64,000 nt of DNA from Theristus sp. LFF4_11 (Eukaryota > Nematoda > Chromadorea > Monhysterida > Xyalidae). Positions 24,001 to 34,300 of this stretch are shown here, piece after piece. The position numbers and the translations under genes were made by a program. The stretch spans positions 62,001-126,000 of the forward strand of contig JASANC010001836.1 of NCBI GenBank assembly GCA_030248135.1, written 5' to 3'. The notes under the pieces are model-generated. The model did not search any database. It had not been told where the DNA came from and was given only the letters and a program-made list of their open reading frames with translations. Position 1 is the first letter of the stretch. Each line of letters opens with the position of its first letter.

Positions 24001-26452
24001 CCAACAAAAATAAGTGGACATCTACCCCTACACAAAAAATGGCTCATTGCAAAATGGAGCAGCGCAAAAATTGATGGCTGCGAATTGGACACCTTCCAAT
24101 AAAGGCTTGCGAAGCTTAGGTGACCTACAGAACCTGCATTAAGTTTTGTGGGTAGGGATGGAGCCGGTTCCGGTCCGGATTCCGGCGCCTAAAATTGGAT
24201 CCGAATCCGGCCCGGATTCCGGAGCAAATTTGCCGGATCCGGCCGGAACAGCCAAGCCCTAGCGTGAATTCACCAGTTAATTCCCCCGTTTCAGAGCTGT
24301 TCAATGGTTTGACAAATTCGTTTCAGGGGTTGGTTTCGTTGTTCTGCAAACGACGCTACGCTGGTTCGCATTTGGCATGTGATCAGTAAGTGTTGCTTTA
24401 GTTTACTGTTCTGTTCAATGGTAATTGGTTTACTAGCTTCGTCTTGAGTGGTAAACTGATATGCAGCATCGTCAACTTTAAAAAACAGGGCTGCCAGCAA
24501 TGTGCGTGTGCGTCTTTAGACCGACGTTGATGAACAAAGCAGGTTTTTGAAATCAGCCATCTTCGTTGGTCATATTCAGTTAGCTCTAGCTCTCAAACAG
24601 TTGCCTTTTTTGTGAGCAGCGCCGAAGAGAAGGGGTGGGGTGTACCTAGAGATGTAAGCTTCAAAAAAAATTTTATTATTTTTTTAAAGTAAAAAAATGA
24701 GCATTTTTATTTTTTTTTCGAAATTTTTTGGTTTTTGATGCCCGTTTTTGGCATAATTTTTTGAAAGTTCAACAAAAATTTTCTTCGACTTTACTTTGTG
24801 ACATAGTCTTCAACTCTGCAGGTGGTATTCTGGATCGATTTATCGACTTTTTTTTAGCCTTGGTGAGACATGATCGACTCGTGTCGTCAGTCGTCGTCAG
24901 TTCCATCACACCGGTGAGTTGCTTGTTTGTTATTTGAGGGAAATTGAGAAACAAAACACGAGGCACGATGTCGTCGGTGGAAAAATGGGATCGCCGAAGC
25001 CAAATGTGAAATTTTCACCCTCCTCCCATATGAGTGGGGGTCATATGGTAAGTCGGTTGGTTTTCAGATTCTGACTCCCTGAAAAATTCTGAACAACTTT
25101 TAAAAAGAACAAATAAAATTTTTTTTTAAAAATTGGGATTTTTTTGACATCTCTAGGTGTACCCCCACCCCCAGCGATGTCATATGAATTTGGGGTTGTT
25201 TGTGAGTTGTTGTTGTTGTAATTTTTGGGTGTGTGACTCTGTGTTTGTGTCTGTGTTGTTTTATGCTGAAAATGTGATGAAGGAACGACGAAATGAGCGT
25301 GGATGTTTTTAGACATAAACAGGCCAATGCGGTCCGGATTCCGGTAAATTTGCCGGATCCATCCCTATTTGTGGGTGCCCTGCCCTAAGGCTTCGCAAGC
25401 TTATAGAAATATTTGAGCACATCACACAAGCAGCATGGAACTATTGCAAATATACACGCACGTGTGTGAAAAACCAAAACCAGACTCAGACTTGCAAAAC
25501 CAAAAAACCTGTTCGTTTGCACGCGTGTTTGTGTTCTTTCGTCATGCTCGTTTGTGAGTGCCATTCAAAAATCCGCTATTTTTCATGAATGCCACAAAAG
25601 CACCTGCTTGTTGAACCCGTGACGTTCTTCGATGACGAAATTGCGGTACAACGACCAAGGCAGGCTGACGATGTCACCAATGACACCGACGACGAACATG
25701 AACACCACGGATTGCAGAATCTTGGTGAGATTTATGGACAAAAATGTAATCCACTAAACCACAAAACGGCAAATACTGCAAAACCGAGGATGAATCAAAA
25801 AGCCAACACACGGCCTACTGACCTCATGTTCGTAGCCGTATCTGCCGATGACACCGCCGCTAAAATGCCAAAAAACCACCAACACTTCAAACCAGAGAAT
25901 CACCTGAACAACAAAGAATTATTTTTTGGAAGAAAATGTTTAAAGAAACCTGTTTTGCAAACTCAAAAAACATGTTCATTGTTAACACAAATAACAAAAA
26001 ACAATTAAAAACAAACTCGAAACAATCACATCAGAGGAGACAGCATCAGAAAAAGCAAGACGAAAAAACTGCAGACTTTTTCAGTGCAATGTAACAAAAA
26101 CGAACCGTCGTCTCCAACTGCGAGTAAATGCTGTGCACAAAGCCGAACCGCATCTTGTCCAGCTCGTACGCGCGTGATTTGTCGAACTCAGTTTTCTCCA
26201 GGATTTCAAGCACCTCCGCCGGGCGTTCCGTTGTCGTCACATATTTGGAATACTGAATAGAAAAAGTGCGGTTGGACAAAGAAAGCATGGCATCTGCTCT
26301 GCACAAAACTACAGATAGTTCAGCAAAAACGAAACACAGCAAAGCAAAAACCAACCAACTTCCAACAAACCAACCTGACGAAATGACAGATATATTTCCC
26401 ATAAAAAGACGATCCACATAAAAATTAACGCTGTGCTGAATATTGGATCCAT
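15048..26452 (-). CDS. ZMPSTE24: CAAX prenyl protease 1 (ZMPSTE24/STE24), ten exons
   Basis: Membrane zinc metalloprotease (M48A) of the ER and nuclear envelope that removes the -AAX tripeptide from prenylated proteins. Exons in transcript order: 26375-26452, 26106-26252, 25823-25903, 25604-25720, 23574-23726, 17357-17498, 17043-17272, 16706-16855, 15970-16113, 15048-15272. They sum to 489 codons including stop, so 488 residues (human 475). Visible matches are [65 protein letters not shown] and the zinc site [10 protein letters not shown] (HExxH) with the downstream helix NEFGADRF carrying the third ligand. The C terminus [17 protein letters not shown] matches the family end. A Glu/Asp-rich insert follows LLEDYS, as in animal orthologues. 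Intron 5 (17499-23573) holds a separate plus-strand gene. Introns 4, 5 and 9 hold transposons. Confidence 0.93.
15490..15595. mobile_element. Short Tc1/mariner-type MITE (106 bp)
   Basis: It starts CAGGGTGGGCCAAAAAATTA and ends with an imperfect inverse (CCGGTAGTTGTTTTGCCCCCTG region), flanked by TA on both sides (15488-15489, 15596-15597). It lies in the last intron of the prenyl protease and shares its outer end with the larger CAGGGTGGGCC elements elsewhere in the window. Confidence 0.65.
15615..15882. mobile_element. Mariner-type MITE (268 bp), CAGTATGRCCG ends
   Basis: Inverted ends read CAGTATGGCCGAATAAATAT and, from the other side, CAGTATGACCGTTTAAACAT, with flanking TA at 15613-15614 and 15883-15884. 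The right part (from about 15810) recurs at about 60220-60298 inside the second copy of the 57-62 kb duplication, so the family is dispersed. No coding capacity. Confidence 0.7.
17875..23347 (+). CDS. DRAM-family multi-pass membrane protein, nested in ZMPSTE24 intron 5
   Basis: DRAM/TMEM150-type proteins are six-pass membrane proteins; vertebrate DRAMs are lysosomal autophagy regulators. Exons: 17875-17939, 18016-18069, 18154-18221, 18304-18452, 18524-18695, 19927-20024, 20171 onward. The motif [11 protein letters not shown] matches the family's SDTGxxxPE loop, preceded by [15 protein letters not shown]. Further hydrophobic segments and the TM ending [12 protein letters not shown] follow. If exon 7 runs to its stop at 20671, the seven exons give exactly 369 codons. 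If the good donor at 20503 (GTCAGT) is used, phase is kept into 20790 onward, through a hAT insertion site, to 22911 and a final exon 23226-23347. That C-terminal part ([34 protein letters not shown]) is GC3-rich and coding-like but unrecognised, and could be another gene. The whole unit is antisense inside a prenyl protease intron. Confidence 0.75.
18802..19907. mobile_element. Tc1/mariner-like foldback element (1.1 kb) with long inverted repeats
   Basis: The left end CAGAGTGAGCCAAAAAAAAG and the right end ...CTTTTTTTTGGCTCACCCTG are inverses, and the similarity extends about 215 bp inward. TA flanks both ends (18800-18801, 19908-19909). It lies in the DRAM-like gene intron between 18695 and 19927, its right end 17 bp before the next splice acceptor dinucleotide. 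The only internal reading frame is a short helix-turn-helix-like ORF on the minus strand. No catalytic transposase region is present. Confidence 0.82.
19199..19354 (-). CDS. 51-residue HTH-like ORF inside mariner-like element
   Basis: It starts at ATG 19354 and encodes [11 protein letters not shown]...WWEH...[11 protein letters not shown], ending VYEQC. The tryptophan-rich start and the ARQFRKKF helix resemble the N-terminal helix-turn-helix of transposases that begin with WT.EQR. The ORF ends before any DDE/D domain. A same-length relative (51 residues, ending VYEQ) lies in the element at 33451-34362 and a shorter one at 60942-61856. It could be a DNA-binding mini-protein of the element or merely a remnant. 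Confidence 0.45.
   Translation of the reverse strand: MVKWTADQRVWSANWWEHANNFSTVARQFRKKFNLTPRDDTSVRKIVYEQC
21171..22700. mobile_element. hAT-superfamily element (1530 bp) with perfect 8-bp TSD
   Basis: The ends are TAGGGATGGAGCCGG and CCGGATCCATCCCTA (inverted). The 8-bp duplication CTGAGGAC flanks it exactly at 21163-21170 and 22701-22708. Subterminal regions carry repeated GGATCCGG/TCCGGATTCCGG motifs. It contains the C-terminal portion of a hAT transposase. On both flanks the duplicated target reads in the same frame (Leu-Arg-Thr), so excision would leave one open frame. Confidence 0.92.
21744..22420 (+). pseudogene. Decayed hAT transposase C-terminal region
   Basis: The frame 21789-22295 reads [18 protein letters not shown], then an acidic linker, then [21 protein letters not shown], and after a stop codon [12 protein letters not shown]. 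These are the hallmarks of the hAT C-terminal dimerisation region (LDPRFK, W....YP.L...A..L, .SVxSERxFS). The part upstream ([18 protein letters not shown]) is in another frame, so there is a frameshift near the A-run at about 21811-21821, plus the stop at about 22293. The N-terminal zinc finger and most of the catalytic core are missing, so it cannot make a full transposase. Confidence 0.82.
23348..23573. other. Gap between the nested gene and prenyl protease exon 5
   Basis: A short stretch between the plus-strand stop codon and the 3' edge of the minus-strand prenyl protease exon. It contains a (CAA)n-rich segment around 23520 and no separate gene. Confidence 0.5.
24153..25367. mobile_element. 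Second hAT element (1215 bp), non-autonomous, TSD TTTGTGGG
   Basis: It shares the TAGGGATGGAGCCGG and CCGGATCCATCCCTA ends and the subterminal repeats of the 21171-22700 element. The duplication TTTGTGGG flanks it perfectly (24145-24152, 25368-25375). It lies in intron 4 of the prenyl protease. No transposase sequence is left and another element is inserted inside it. Confidence 0.9.
24647..25155. mobile_element. hAT-type MITE (509 bp) nested in the second hAT element
   Basis: The ends TAGAGATGTAAG and ...TTTTTGACATCTCTA are inverted and the 8-bp duplication GGTGTACC flanks both sides (24639-24646, 25156-25163). The interior is AT-rich. A right-truncated relative lies at 27831-28515. Confidence 0.82.
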
Positions 26453-26527
26453 TTTCTTTCTTCAGTTCAGACTCTCTAAGAGTCAAAACAAACTGAATTT
26501 GTTCGAATTCTGAAAGAAATGTCAAGC

Positions 26528-27060
26528 TAGGGTTGTTAAACAAAAATCAAAATTTTTTTAAAGTGATTAAAAAACCAAAAACAAAAATGCCGATTTTTTT
26601 AAAAAAAAATTCGAAAAATTTTCCACTAATATGTTCTGAAAACCTCAATTTTAGCACAATTTTTCGAAAGTTTAACAAATTTTTTTTTATATTACCTTGT
26701 AAAACCGTCAGCAGTCGATTTTGGACCGTTTTACCGACTGATTTTAGGCTTCGACAACATCTGCGATGAAGTTTTTAAGCGTCCCAAAGCTTGGCTTACC
26801 ATTTCCGATGCAGATAAGGTGACGATTCGCCTCGCAGAGCGTCCGATTGTGCTCGCTGCTCCGTTTGCAAGCGCTACGTTGTCTGGTTGCTGCTTCGTGT
26901 CGTGTCGTCGCGACATCATCAGAAGAATTGATCGAATTTCAAGGCGGTATGTTTGTCTTCACTTTAGCATTAGCTTAGCTGGGAACAATTAGTGACGTTT
27001 TGGAGGTCAAAACACAAGAAGAGGCATGGTGACGGTTTGGAAAAGGGGTAATTGAGCAGT
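26528..27060. mobile_element. hAT-type MITE, right-truncated copy
   Basis: It starts TAGGGTTGTTAAACAAAAAT and its interior (about 26733-27050) is nearly identical to 27303-27633 of the complete neighbour, in the same orientation. The right terminal repeat is missing. Confidence 0.65.
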
Positions 27061-27092
27061 ACCGTGGGCGGGGGGGGTTGGGGGGGGTACAC

Positions 27093-27821
27093 TAGGGTTG
27101 TTAAACAAAAATGAAAATTTTTTTTTTCAAAAAAAAGTGATTAAAAAAAACAAAAATGCCGATTTTTTTTTTTTTAATTCGAAAAATTTTCCTCTAATAT
27201 GCTCTGAAAACCTCAATTTTGGCACAATTTTTCGAAAGTTCAACAAAAATTTTCTTTGATTATACCTCGTAAAACCTTCAGCAGTCGATTTTGGGCCGTT
27301 TTACCGACTGATTTTAGGCTTCGACAACATCTGCGATGAAGTTTTTGAGCGTCCCAAAGCTTAGCCTACCATTTCCGATGCAGATAAGGTGACAGATAAG
27401 GTGACGATTCGCCTCGCAGAGCGTCCGATTGTGCTCGCTGCTCCGTTTGCAAGCGCTACGTTGTCTGGTTGCTGCTTCGTGTCGTGTCGTCGCGACACCA
27501 TCAGAAGAATTGATCGAATTTCAAGGCGGTATGTTTGTCTTCACTTCAGCATTAGCTTAGCTGGGGACAATTAGTGACGTTTTGGAGGTCAAAACACAAG
27601 AAGAGGCATGGTGACGGTTTGGAAAAGGGGTAATTGAGGTCACCAAAACAAAATCTGCAAAGTTCCGCCATACGGGAGTCATTCGGGAGGCGCTTGCATA
27701 TCATATGTGGTTCTTCGGACTCCCTGATTGATTTAGCACAACTTTGATTTTTGAAATTTTTAAAAAAAAAAAATTTTTTTTTAAACAAAAATGACGATTT
27801 TTGTTTTTTTTAACAACCCTA
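27093..27821. mobile_element. hAT-type MITE (729 bp), complete, TSD GGGTACAC
   Basis: The ends TAGGGTTGTTAAACAAAAAT and ...TTTTTTTAACAACCCTA are inverted. The 8-bp duplication GGGTACAC is at 27085-27092 and 27822-27829. It has inserted immediately beside the end of another hAT-type MITE (TAGAGATG, from 27831). Confidence 0.82.
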
Positions 27822-27830
27822 GGGTACACC

Positions 27831-28515
27831 TAGAGATGTAAGGGTCAAAAAAAAATTTTTTTTTTTTAAGTAAAAAAAAATGAGCATTTTTTTATTAAAA
27901 ATTTTTGAAATTTTTTCTTTAATGTGCCCTGAAAATGCCGTTTTTGGCATAATTTTTCGAAAGTTCAACAAAAATTTTCTTTGACTTTACCTTGTCACTT
28001 AGTCTTCAACGCTGCAGGTGGTATTCTGGATTGATTTATCGACTGTTTTCAGCCTTGGTGAGTGATGATCGACTCGCGCATTGAAGTACTTGAGCGTCGC
28101 AAAGGCTAGTTCAACAAATTCCGATGCCGCTAAGGTGAGATAGAAGCAGAGAACTCACATTTACGCATCGTTTTTCAGGATCTCGAAAGGTCGAAATTGC
28201 ACTGTCTGCCACTGCAAGCGTAACTTCGTTGGTTGCTCGTTGCTGTTTCGCCTCGTGTCGTCAGCATGATCACACCGGTTTGTTGTTGAACTTGTTTCCG
28301 TGTTATTTGAGATGAATTGAGAGGCAAAACACGAGACGTGATGTCGTCGGTGGGAAAATGGGGTCGCCGAAACCAAGTCTGAAATTTTTTTTTGTTCTTG
28401 TTCTTTATTTCTCTTTGCGATTCGCAATTATCTTTGAAAGCATATCAAAAGAAAGCAACTATGTGATCAACAATTTTCACCCTCCTCCCATATGAGTGGG
28501 GGTCATGGTAAGTCG
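27831..28515. mobile_element. TAGAGATG hAT-type MITE, right end lost
   Basis: The left end and interior match 24647-25155: the AT-rich start, the GGTGGTATTCTGGAT segment and the CCTCCTCCCATATGAGTGGG segment (here about 28471-28502). No matching right terminal repeat is found. Confidence 0.65.
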
Positions 28516-28724
28516 GCAGAGGTGTGCACGCCGGACAATTCTTGCTGGTACCGGCTCGGCTGGTTGCGCGTCGTCGACCCCACATTTTCTCGCAAATTTA
28601 GTGTCACATTCTACATGCGCAGCGCGATTTCAAATACAAATACGTTTATATTTTTGAAGTTTATTCTGTGTTTCGTTCGGAAAGTGGCATTGACTCTCAA
28701 TTTCAAAAAAACGGTAAATTGTAA

Positions 28725-29505
28725 CGTCTTCGCGTAGCGAAGAAAATTTTTAAAAATTAGGCCCTGAGAACGCATTTTACCTTGCAATTTTTGGATGTCA
28801 TCCAAAGTATTTTTGCTTTCTATGACATTTATTCACGTGATTGAATCGAACCGTTATCAGCAAAACGCTGAACAATCTAAAAAACGAACGATGAATTCGT
28901 GATCACCATTGTCAAACAAATCATAAAGTGTCCACGTCCTGCGCCGGAGGCGCACAAAAATTTTGAATCTGGGCGCAAAATTTCTAAAAAGCAATTCCTT
29001 GAAATCATCGAAACTTGAGAGAATAAAAAAAGCTGACCGAAACAACCAATTTCTTTGCGTCATACCAAATTATTTTGCGTCATTGACGCACGATTTCGCG
29101 TAAAAAACCTTGGATGTCTGTGCAACTCACATTTGCGGAATAAAATGTGCTTACCATCTACATGCGCAACGCGATTTCAAATACAAATACATTGCAACCT
29201 ACTAAAGTACCACGACAGTCAGTCAATTGAAATCTTCGAATTTTTAAATTTGAAATTAAAATTAAATTTTTGAAGCAATTTTTATTTCATTTGTGAAAAT
29301 TTTGTCTCTTCCACCTGAGACGCTGCGCGACATCTGTGAATTAAAATAATTGTTCACAGCGATTTCAGCAGCTCACAACAAAAGCACAACGAGCAGACCT
29401 TAATTTTGACTGATAGATGCGCGACATGAGAAATCGATTTCGAAGTAATTTTTCAAATTCATGTGTAAAACTTTTGTCTCTTTCAACTCCGACCGAGGCG
29501 TAGAC
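28725..29505. repeat. Inverted dispersed copy of the 54-60 kb repeat module
   Basis: 28725-28810 is the inverse of about 55138-55228 (CGCGTAGCGAAGAAAA...GGATGTCATCC). 29393-29505 is the inverse of about 54655-54750 and its duplicate near 58855-58950 (GATGCGCGACATG, CATGTGTAAAACTTTTGTCTC). This shows that the module at 54-60 kb is itself a dispersed repeat. Confidence 0.6.
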
Positions 29506-29787
29506 CGACCGTAGACCCCCCCCACAGAAAATTTTGAAAAAATGCACCCCCCATAGGACCCCCATGGGGGGGTCCCACGTTACCATAGGTTGGACCCCCC
29601 CCCCCTCACTTTTTGGCCGTCACCCCCCCCCACGGCACCATACCCCCCCCCTTCGAAAATTTTTTTGGGCCCACGGTACTGGTAATTGAGGTCACCAAAA
29701 CAAAATCTGCAAAGTTCCGCCATAAGGCGCGTTTATCAATTAGTTTTTCGTGCGTACGCACGGAGACAGAACTTAAAAAATGGCTAC

Positions 29788-30030
29788 GCGAATTAGAATT
29801 TCGTGCGCACGACCGTCGTTCGGACGTAGCGACTGTTTTGCGCGCAGCATTTAGTCCGCTGTCCGTGCGCACGTACGAAAACTTGTGCCCACACGAATTA
29901 GAATTTCGTGCGTACGACTTACGTCTGTCCGACACGACTGTTTTGCGCACGGGATTTAGAACGACTGTCTGTCCGTACGCAAAAAGACAAATGCGCGCAA
30001 GCGAATTAGAATTTCGTGCTGGCAGCAAAA
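29788..30030. repeat. Imperfect tandem repeat, ~105-110 bp unit, about 2.3 copies
   Basis: Units start with GCGAATTAGAATTTCGTGC near 29786, 29890 and 30000. They are rich in CG and GTACG steps, unlike the AT-rich surroundings. Because the first unit is about 105 bp, the + frame stays open and gives a repeated ELEFRA block; I do not regard this as evidence of a gene. Confidence 0.6.
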
Positions 30031-30654
30031 AGTCGTCCGACGGACGTGCGGAAAAGTTCATATTTTTCAGTGTCTGTCAATTTAGAGTTGCAAATTAAAG
30101 TATTTTCGATGTTGGGGCAACGGAAAAATTGTTCAGTTTTATTTGATGGGTCTTCTTGTCTGTTTTGAAAAAGAAAAAAAACTGAAAGCAAGTTGAAAAA
30201 AATTGAAAACTAGTGGAAACTGTTGTATTTCGTTGTTTGTTTGTTTTTAAAATGATTTTGAAAAAATTTAGGCACTTTCTGACGGGAGTTGAGCCCAATT
30301 TTTGGCGAATTGAATGGTCTGGTCGGTCTGGAGTCTGACTATGGACAAAGTAGGTTTGGTTGGGTGGGAGGATGGCAGATATAATTCGGAGAAGGGGCTG
30401 CGGGCGCGGGCTGGATGGATACCATCGGCCCCTGGTTGTTTTTTTTACGTTTCTGTATTTCATAAATAATAAACAAGTTTTGCCCATTAAAAATCCAAAC
30501 ATTCATCAACACAATCACTCAAAAAAATAAAAAAAATTTAAAAGCAAAGTGCAATTTGAACGGCCCGCGTTTGAATCTGATTACGGTAACGCATCAGCCA
30601 ATCAGCTGATGCCCGAAATTATCCAGTCCGACTATACTTGAACTAATCAGGCCA

Positions 30655-30985
30655 AATTTGGTATCAATTGGCTTCCCTTGATTATGCGAACAATTTCCAT
30701 TTAAATACCGCAACTATATCGTGGTTACGGTAACCCGCAGAGCACGATATTTACCATTTTTAAACATTTTTAGACCGAAAGTGACATTTTTGATCCCTGT
30801 AGTGTTTTAGTTGTTCCAAATGAATCAAATTTGTATCAGTCAATTACTCTTGATCAGGCAAACAACTTTCATTTAGATACCGTAATTATAGCTTGACTTC
30901 CGTACCCCTTGAAGCACGGTATTCTACCAAGTTTTCACCATTTTCAGGCATGAAATTGGCTTTATGGTCCATGTAGTGTTACACT
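30655..30985. repeat. Two diverged direct repeats of about 170 bp
   Basis: The segments 30655-30812 and 30826-30985 align along their length: both contain CTTGAT, AACAA.TT.CATTTA.ATACCG, a GCACG(A/G)TATT block and end TGTAGTGTT. This is an old tandem duplication with no coding signal. Confidence 0.5.
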
Positions 30986-31005
30986 AAAACAATTCTAGTC
31001 AAATT

Positions 31006-31062
31006 CTAATAATTATAATTATAATTATAATAATTATAATAGTATAATTAAAATAATTATAA
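31006..31062. repeat. AATTAT microsatellite
   Basis: A run of AATTAT-type units with interruptions, just downstream of the innexin stop codon. Confidence 0.7.
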
Positions 31063-31339
31063 AAAATAAAAATTCTAGTCAATACACTCCCGCATGATGC
31101 TGTGGAAGTCTCAGGATGCAATTTTTTTCTGCGTGTAACGAAAAACAACAAACCGTTAAAAACACTAAATCACACCAAGAATTCTCACACAGAATAAAGT
31201 GTGACCGCATCGCGTGCACAATCTGGTAGCTCAGAACAAGCATTTTGCGTGATTTTGGGGAGCTACCAAATTGCAACAACAATAAAAATGGTTCCAACCA
31301 ACAAAAATGTTGTCAGCCTCAAAGCTATAACCTATAAAA

Positions 31340-34300
31340 TCATGGTTCTTTTTTCGGGAGATGTTGATAAGCTGGTAGCACCGTAGCTGGGGCAGATGGT
31401 TCAGGGCTCAATAGTGTTGCATTTTCAATGATTCCATCAATCGACTGCATGTGCATCAGCACTTTAGCGCCGGTCAGTTTGCCCAAGTCACTGCAAATCG
31501 CCCGCAGCGCTGTGTGAGCGTCCAGGGACAACGATTGAGCTAGGTAAGCACGTTCGTATTGACCCTAAAAGTGCAAGCGTTTGAGTCAGGTGAAAGTAGC
31601 GGAGAGTCCTTTTGGTACAGTATGAACGTTTAAACCTGTCATTTTTTGCCGAACACAGCTCACGAGAGAAAAAACGGGATAGGAATTTAGTCACAAATTG
31701 GGCTTTCAATTTCAACCAAACCCGATACATTCGTTCTTATTTTTATTTCAAAGTTTCGCGTGCTCTGTAGTTTGCGATAAAAAGTGACAGGTTTAAAAAA
31801 CATACCGTATTACCTCCAATAAACCCCCATGGGGGATTAATACGTCAGCGATTTTTAGGGGTGGTGGTTTATTGGTGGGGGGGGGATTATTGGTGGGGGG
31901 GGGGGGGGTTACTTACAAACAAATTCTAGGGGTGGGGGGTTTACTGAAAAATGGCAAAAATACCTTGCATGGCAGGCAAGAAAGTCGCAGAAACATTTTC
32001 TTTTGTAACAGCCTTTTGTAATGAAATTACCATCAACTCATCCATTTAGGGCCTTTGGTAGCACAATTTCTTTATTTTCACTGCAACCAGCCACTGAATT
32101 CGCTGGGTATGTGTTTCAAACAGGTTTCCAATAATCCCCCATGGGGGGTTATTTGGGGGGGGGGGGATTATTCGGAAAATTGTCGTGGGGGTGGGGGTTC
32201 ATTGGTGGGGGAGGGGGATTAATGGTGGGGGGGGGGGTTTAAGGGGGGTAATACGGTACTTTGGTAACGTTGCAGTTAATAAGGTATTAGCAATCTTGAA
32301 TGGTAAAATATCAAAATTTGCATCAGAACTGTGTATATACGGTAGTCTTACAATTGAGTACTGAACAAAATAGTGTAGTATAGACAAGTTGCGAAACGTA
32401 TTGCGCAATAAATGGAGTCCGTTCTCCAGCGGTGAATTCAGATCAGTATAAACTAAAAAATCCAGAATTAATAAAAGCAAAAATGCATTTTGAGTTCACC
32501 TGACGCGGCGCGATGCTTGCAAGACGTTCGGCAAATGCGTTTCGAGTGCAGATTGTGGTGACGAGCACGTAAACAAAACTGATGACAGCCGACAGCAGCA
32601 GCACAATCGACCAGACAAAGAAAAGCTGGAGAATCTGAATGAAAAATGCGGCTTTTGTTTGAAGTTTTTAATGTTCTTCTTTGGACAGAAACAAGTTTTT
32701 AAGCAGCATTGAATGAAACTAACTGAACAATAAACAAAATGAAGTAACCAGAATGCTGAGCCGATTCAATGGTGACGTGCAGTGCACCGTGTGCCGCTGC
32801 GTGACGCCAACTAATCGCACTGAGAAATCGCACAGGAAAACGGTCGGGAACTGCTGATAACCGGTGCTAGCAACGTTGCTCTCGTCATAAGAAAACTGGA
32901 ATGAAAAGCGTTTGAAGCACTTTTCGATGGTGTTGAACGGTAGACACATCCTATCGAGCACACAAATTAAAAAAAGAAGCTCAATAACATTTCGAATCAT
33001 TTTGAATCTCGGAAATTTGTGAGTTTCAGGAACAGGGAACAAAGTTTAGAGCATTTTGTTGTCACGAACCCCAATGATGTGGTGGTCGGTCAGCGTTGCG
33101 AGTCGAACGAACAAAATGATTGCGTTCAATAAATGCAACAATTTAGTGAAGCATCTTGCGATCGTTAAACTCGGACAACCGCCACCCGCCTGGCGCAGAT
33201 AGCACGCCACCGTGGTAAACTTTGATGGCTCATGTGCTGCAGACGATGGCGCCGCCGCCAACTCGGCCAGAATTGACTCGATGTCAAGTTCTGCGAAAAA
33301 GTTAGACACTTGAAGATTGAAGTTGGTCGTCGAAATCGGACTCGTCAAAGTCGGACTTTGATTCTTTCTGCAACTAATTGACCTTTTTGCTTGATCATTT
33401 GATCTTTACCACCACATCTGTAAGTGCCACCCTTCCATGTTCTCGGTGTACAGGGTGGGCCAAAAAAAAGGTTCCATTTTCAAACTGCTGTCACTGGCTG
33501 GTGTTTTAATATTATGAGCTGAAATTTTCAGCACTGATAAAACATGTGATGCCAATTTACTGACAAAAATTTTTTTCCAATATATAGTAATTCCTAGCGC
33601 TCACTGTGGCAGATTTTCTAAAAAGCTCGAAAAATCAACAAATTGACTGAAATGAGTGCAAGAAAAAATTAGTATCAAGATGCGTGATTCAATTTTGAAA
33701 CTGTGACAAATGGGTCTTCTTGGATACCCGGGGTATTGATAGTTAAAATCATGCGCTCAGAGTGGAAAGGTCTCACACTTGAATTGCATTTGAGCAGCTC
33801 GAGCGAAATTCTGATGTTTTACAACGGACTCGAGTCAGCAGCCATGCGACTGCGACAGAAAGAATTGTTCAGTTGACTTTTTGTTTTGTGTGTTGCTGCT
33901 CTGTCTGTTAATTTGTTTCTTTTGAAAAGTTTTTCTGCGGTTTGAATAAAAACAGTGTTTCTGTTTCAGTTTTCTGCAGTTTCGTCATGGTTAAGTGGAC
34001 AGCAGAACAACGGGTCTGGTGTGCTATCTGGTGGGAGCAATCTGAAAGTTTTTCTGCAGTGACTCGCCAGTTTCGCGTAAAATTAATCCAGCCGTTGCCG
34101 GACGAGAGCTTTGATGATGATTTGGATGTCTATGAGCAATGATTCGTTGTGAAATTCTTGGTTAAAAATCCGTTTTTTTTTGAAAATTTGGGAATTTTAA
34201 ACATTGTGCTGTAAAACTGAATCTGCTTGACCAAACTGGATAAAAATTTTGTCAGAAAAATGGCATCACATGTTTTATCAATGCTGAAAATTTCAGCTCA

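Larger units (their letters stand above)
26453..31339. other. Repeat-filled region upstream of the prenyl protease
   Basis: No exon with convincing composition is seen. The stretch is made of hAT-type MITEs (26.5-28.5 kb), copies of the repeat module also present at 54-60 kb (28.7-29.5 kb), C-rich runs (29510-29665), tandem repeats (29.79-30.03 and 30.65-30.99 kb) and an AT microsatellite (31006-31062). The inverted repeat GCATCAGC/GCTGATGC (about 30592-30613) can form a short hairpin. Confidence 0.55.

Noticed and set aside
29613..30098. Facing open frames of ~150 codons on both strands
   Set aside because: They derive from a tandem repeat with a unit near 105 bp and from C-rich runs; no splice sites or similarity.
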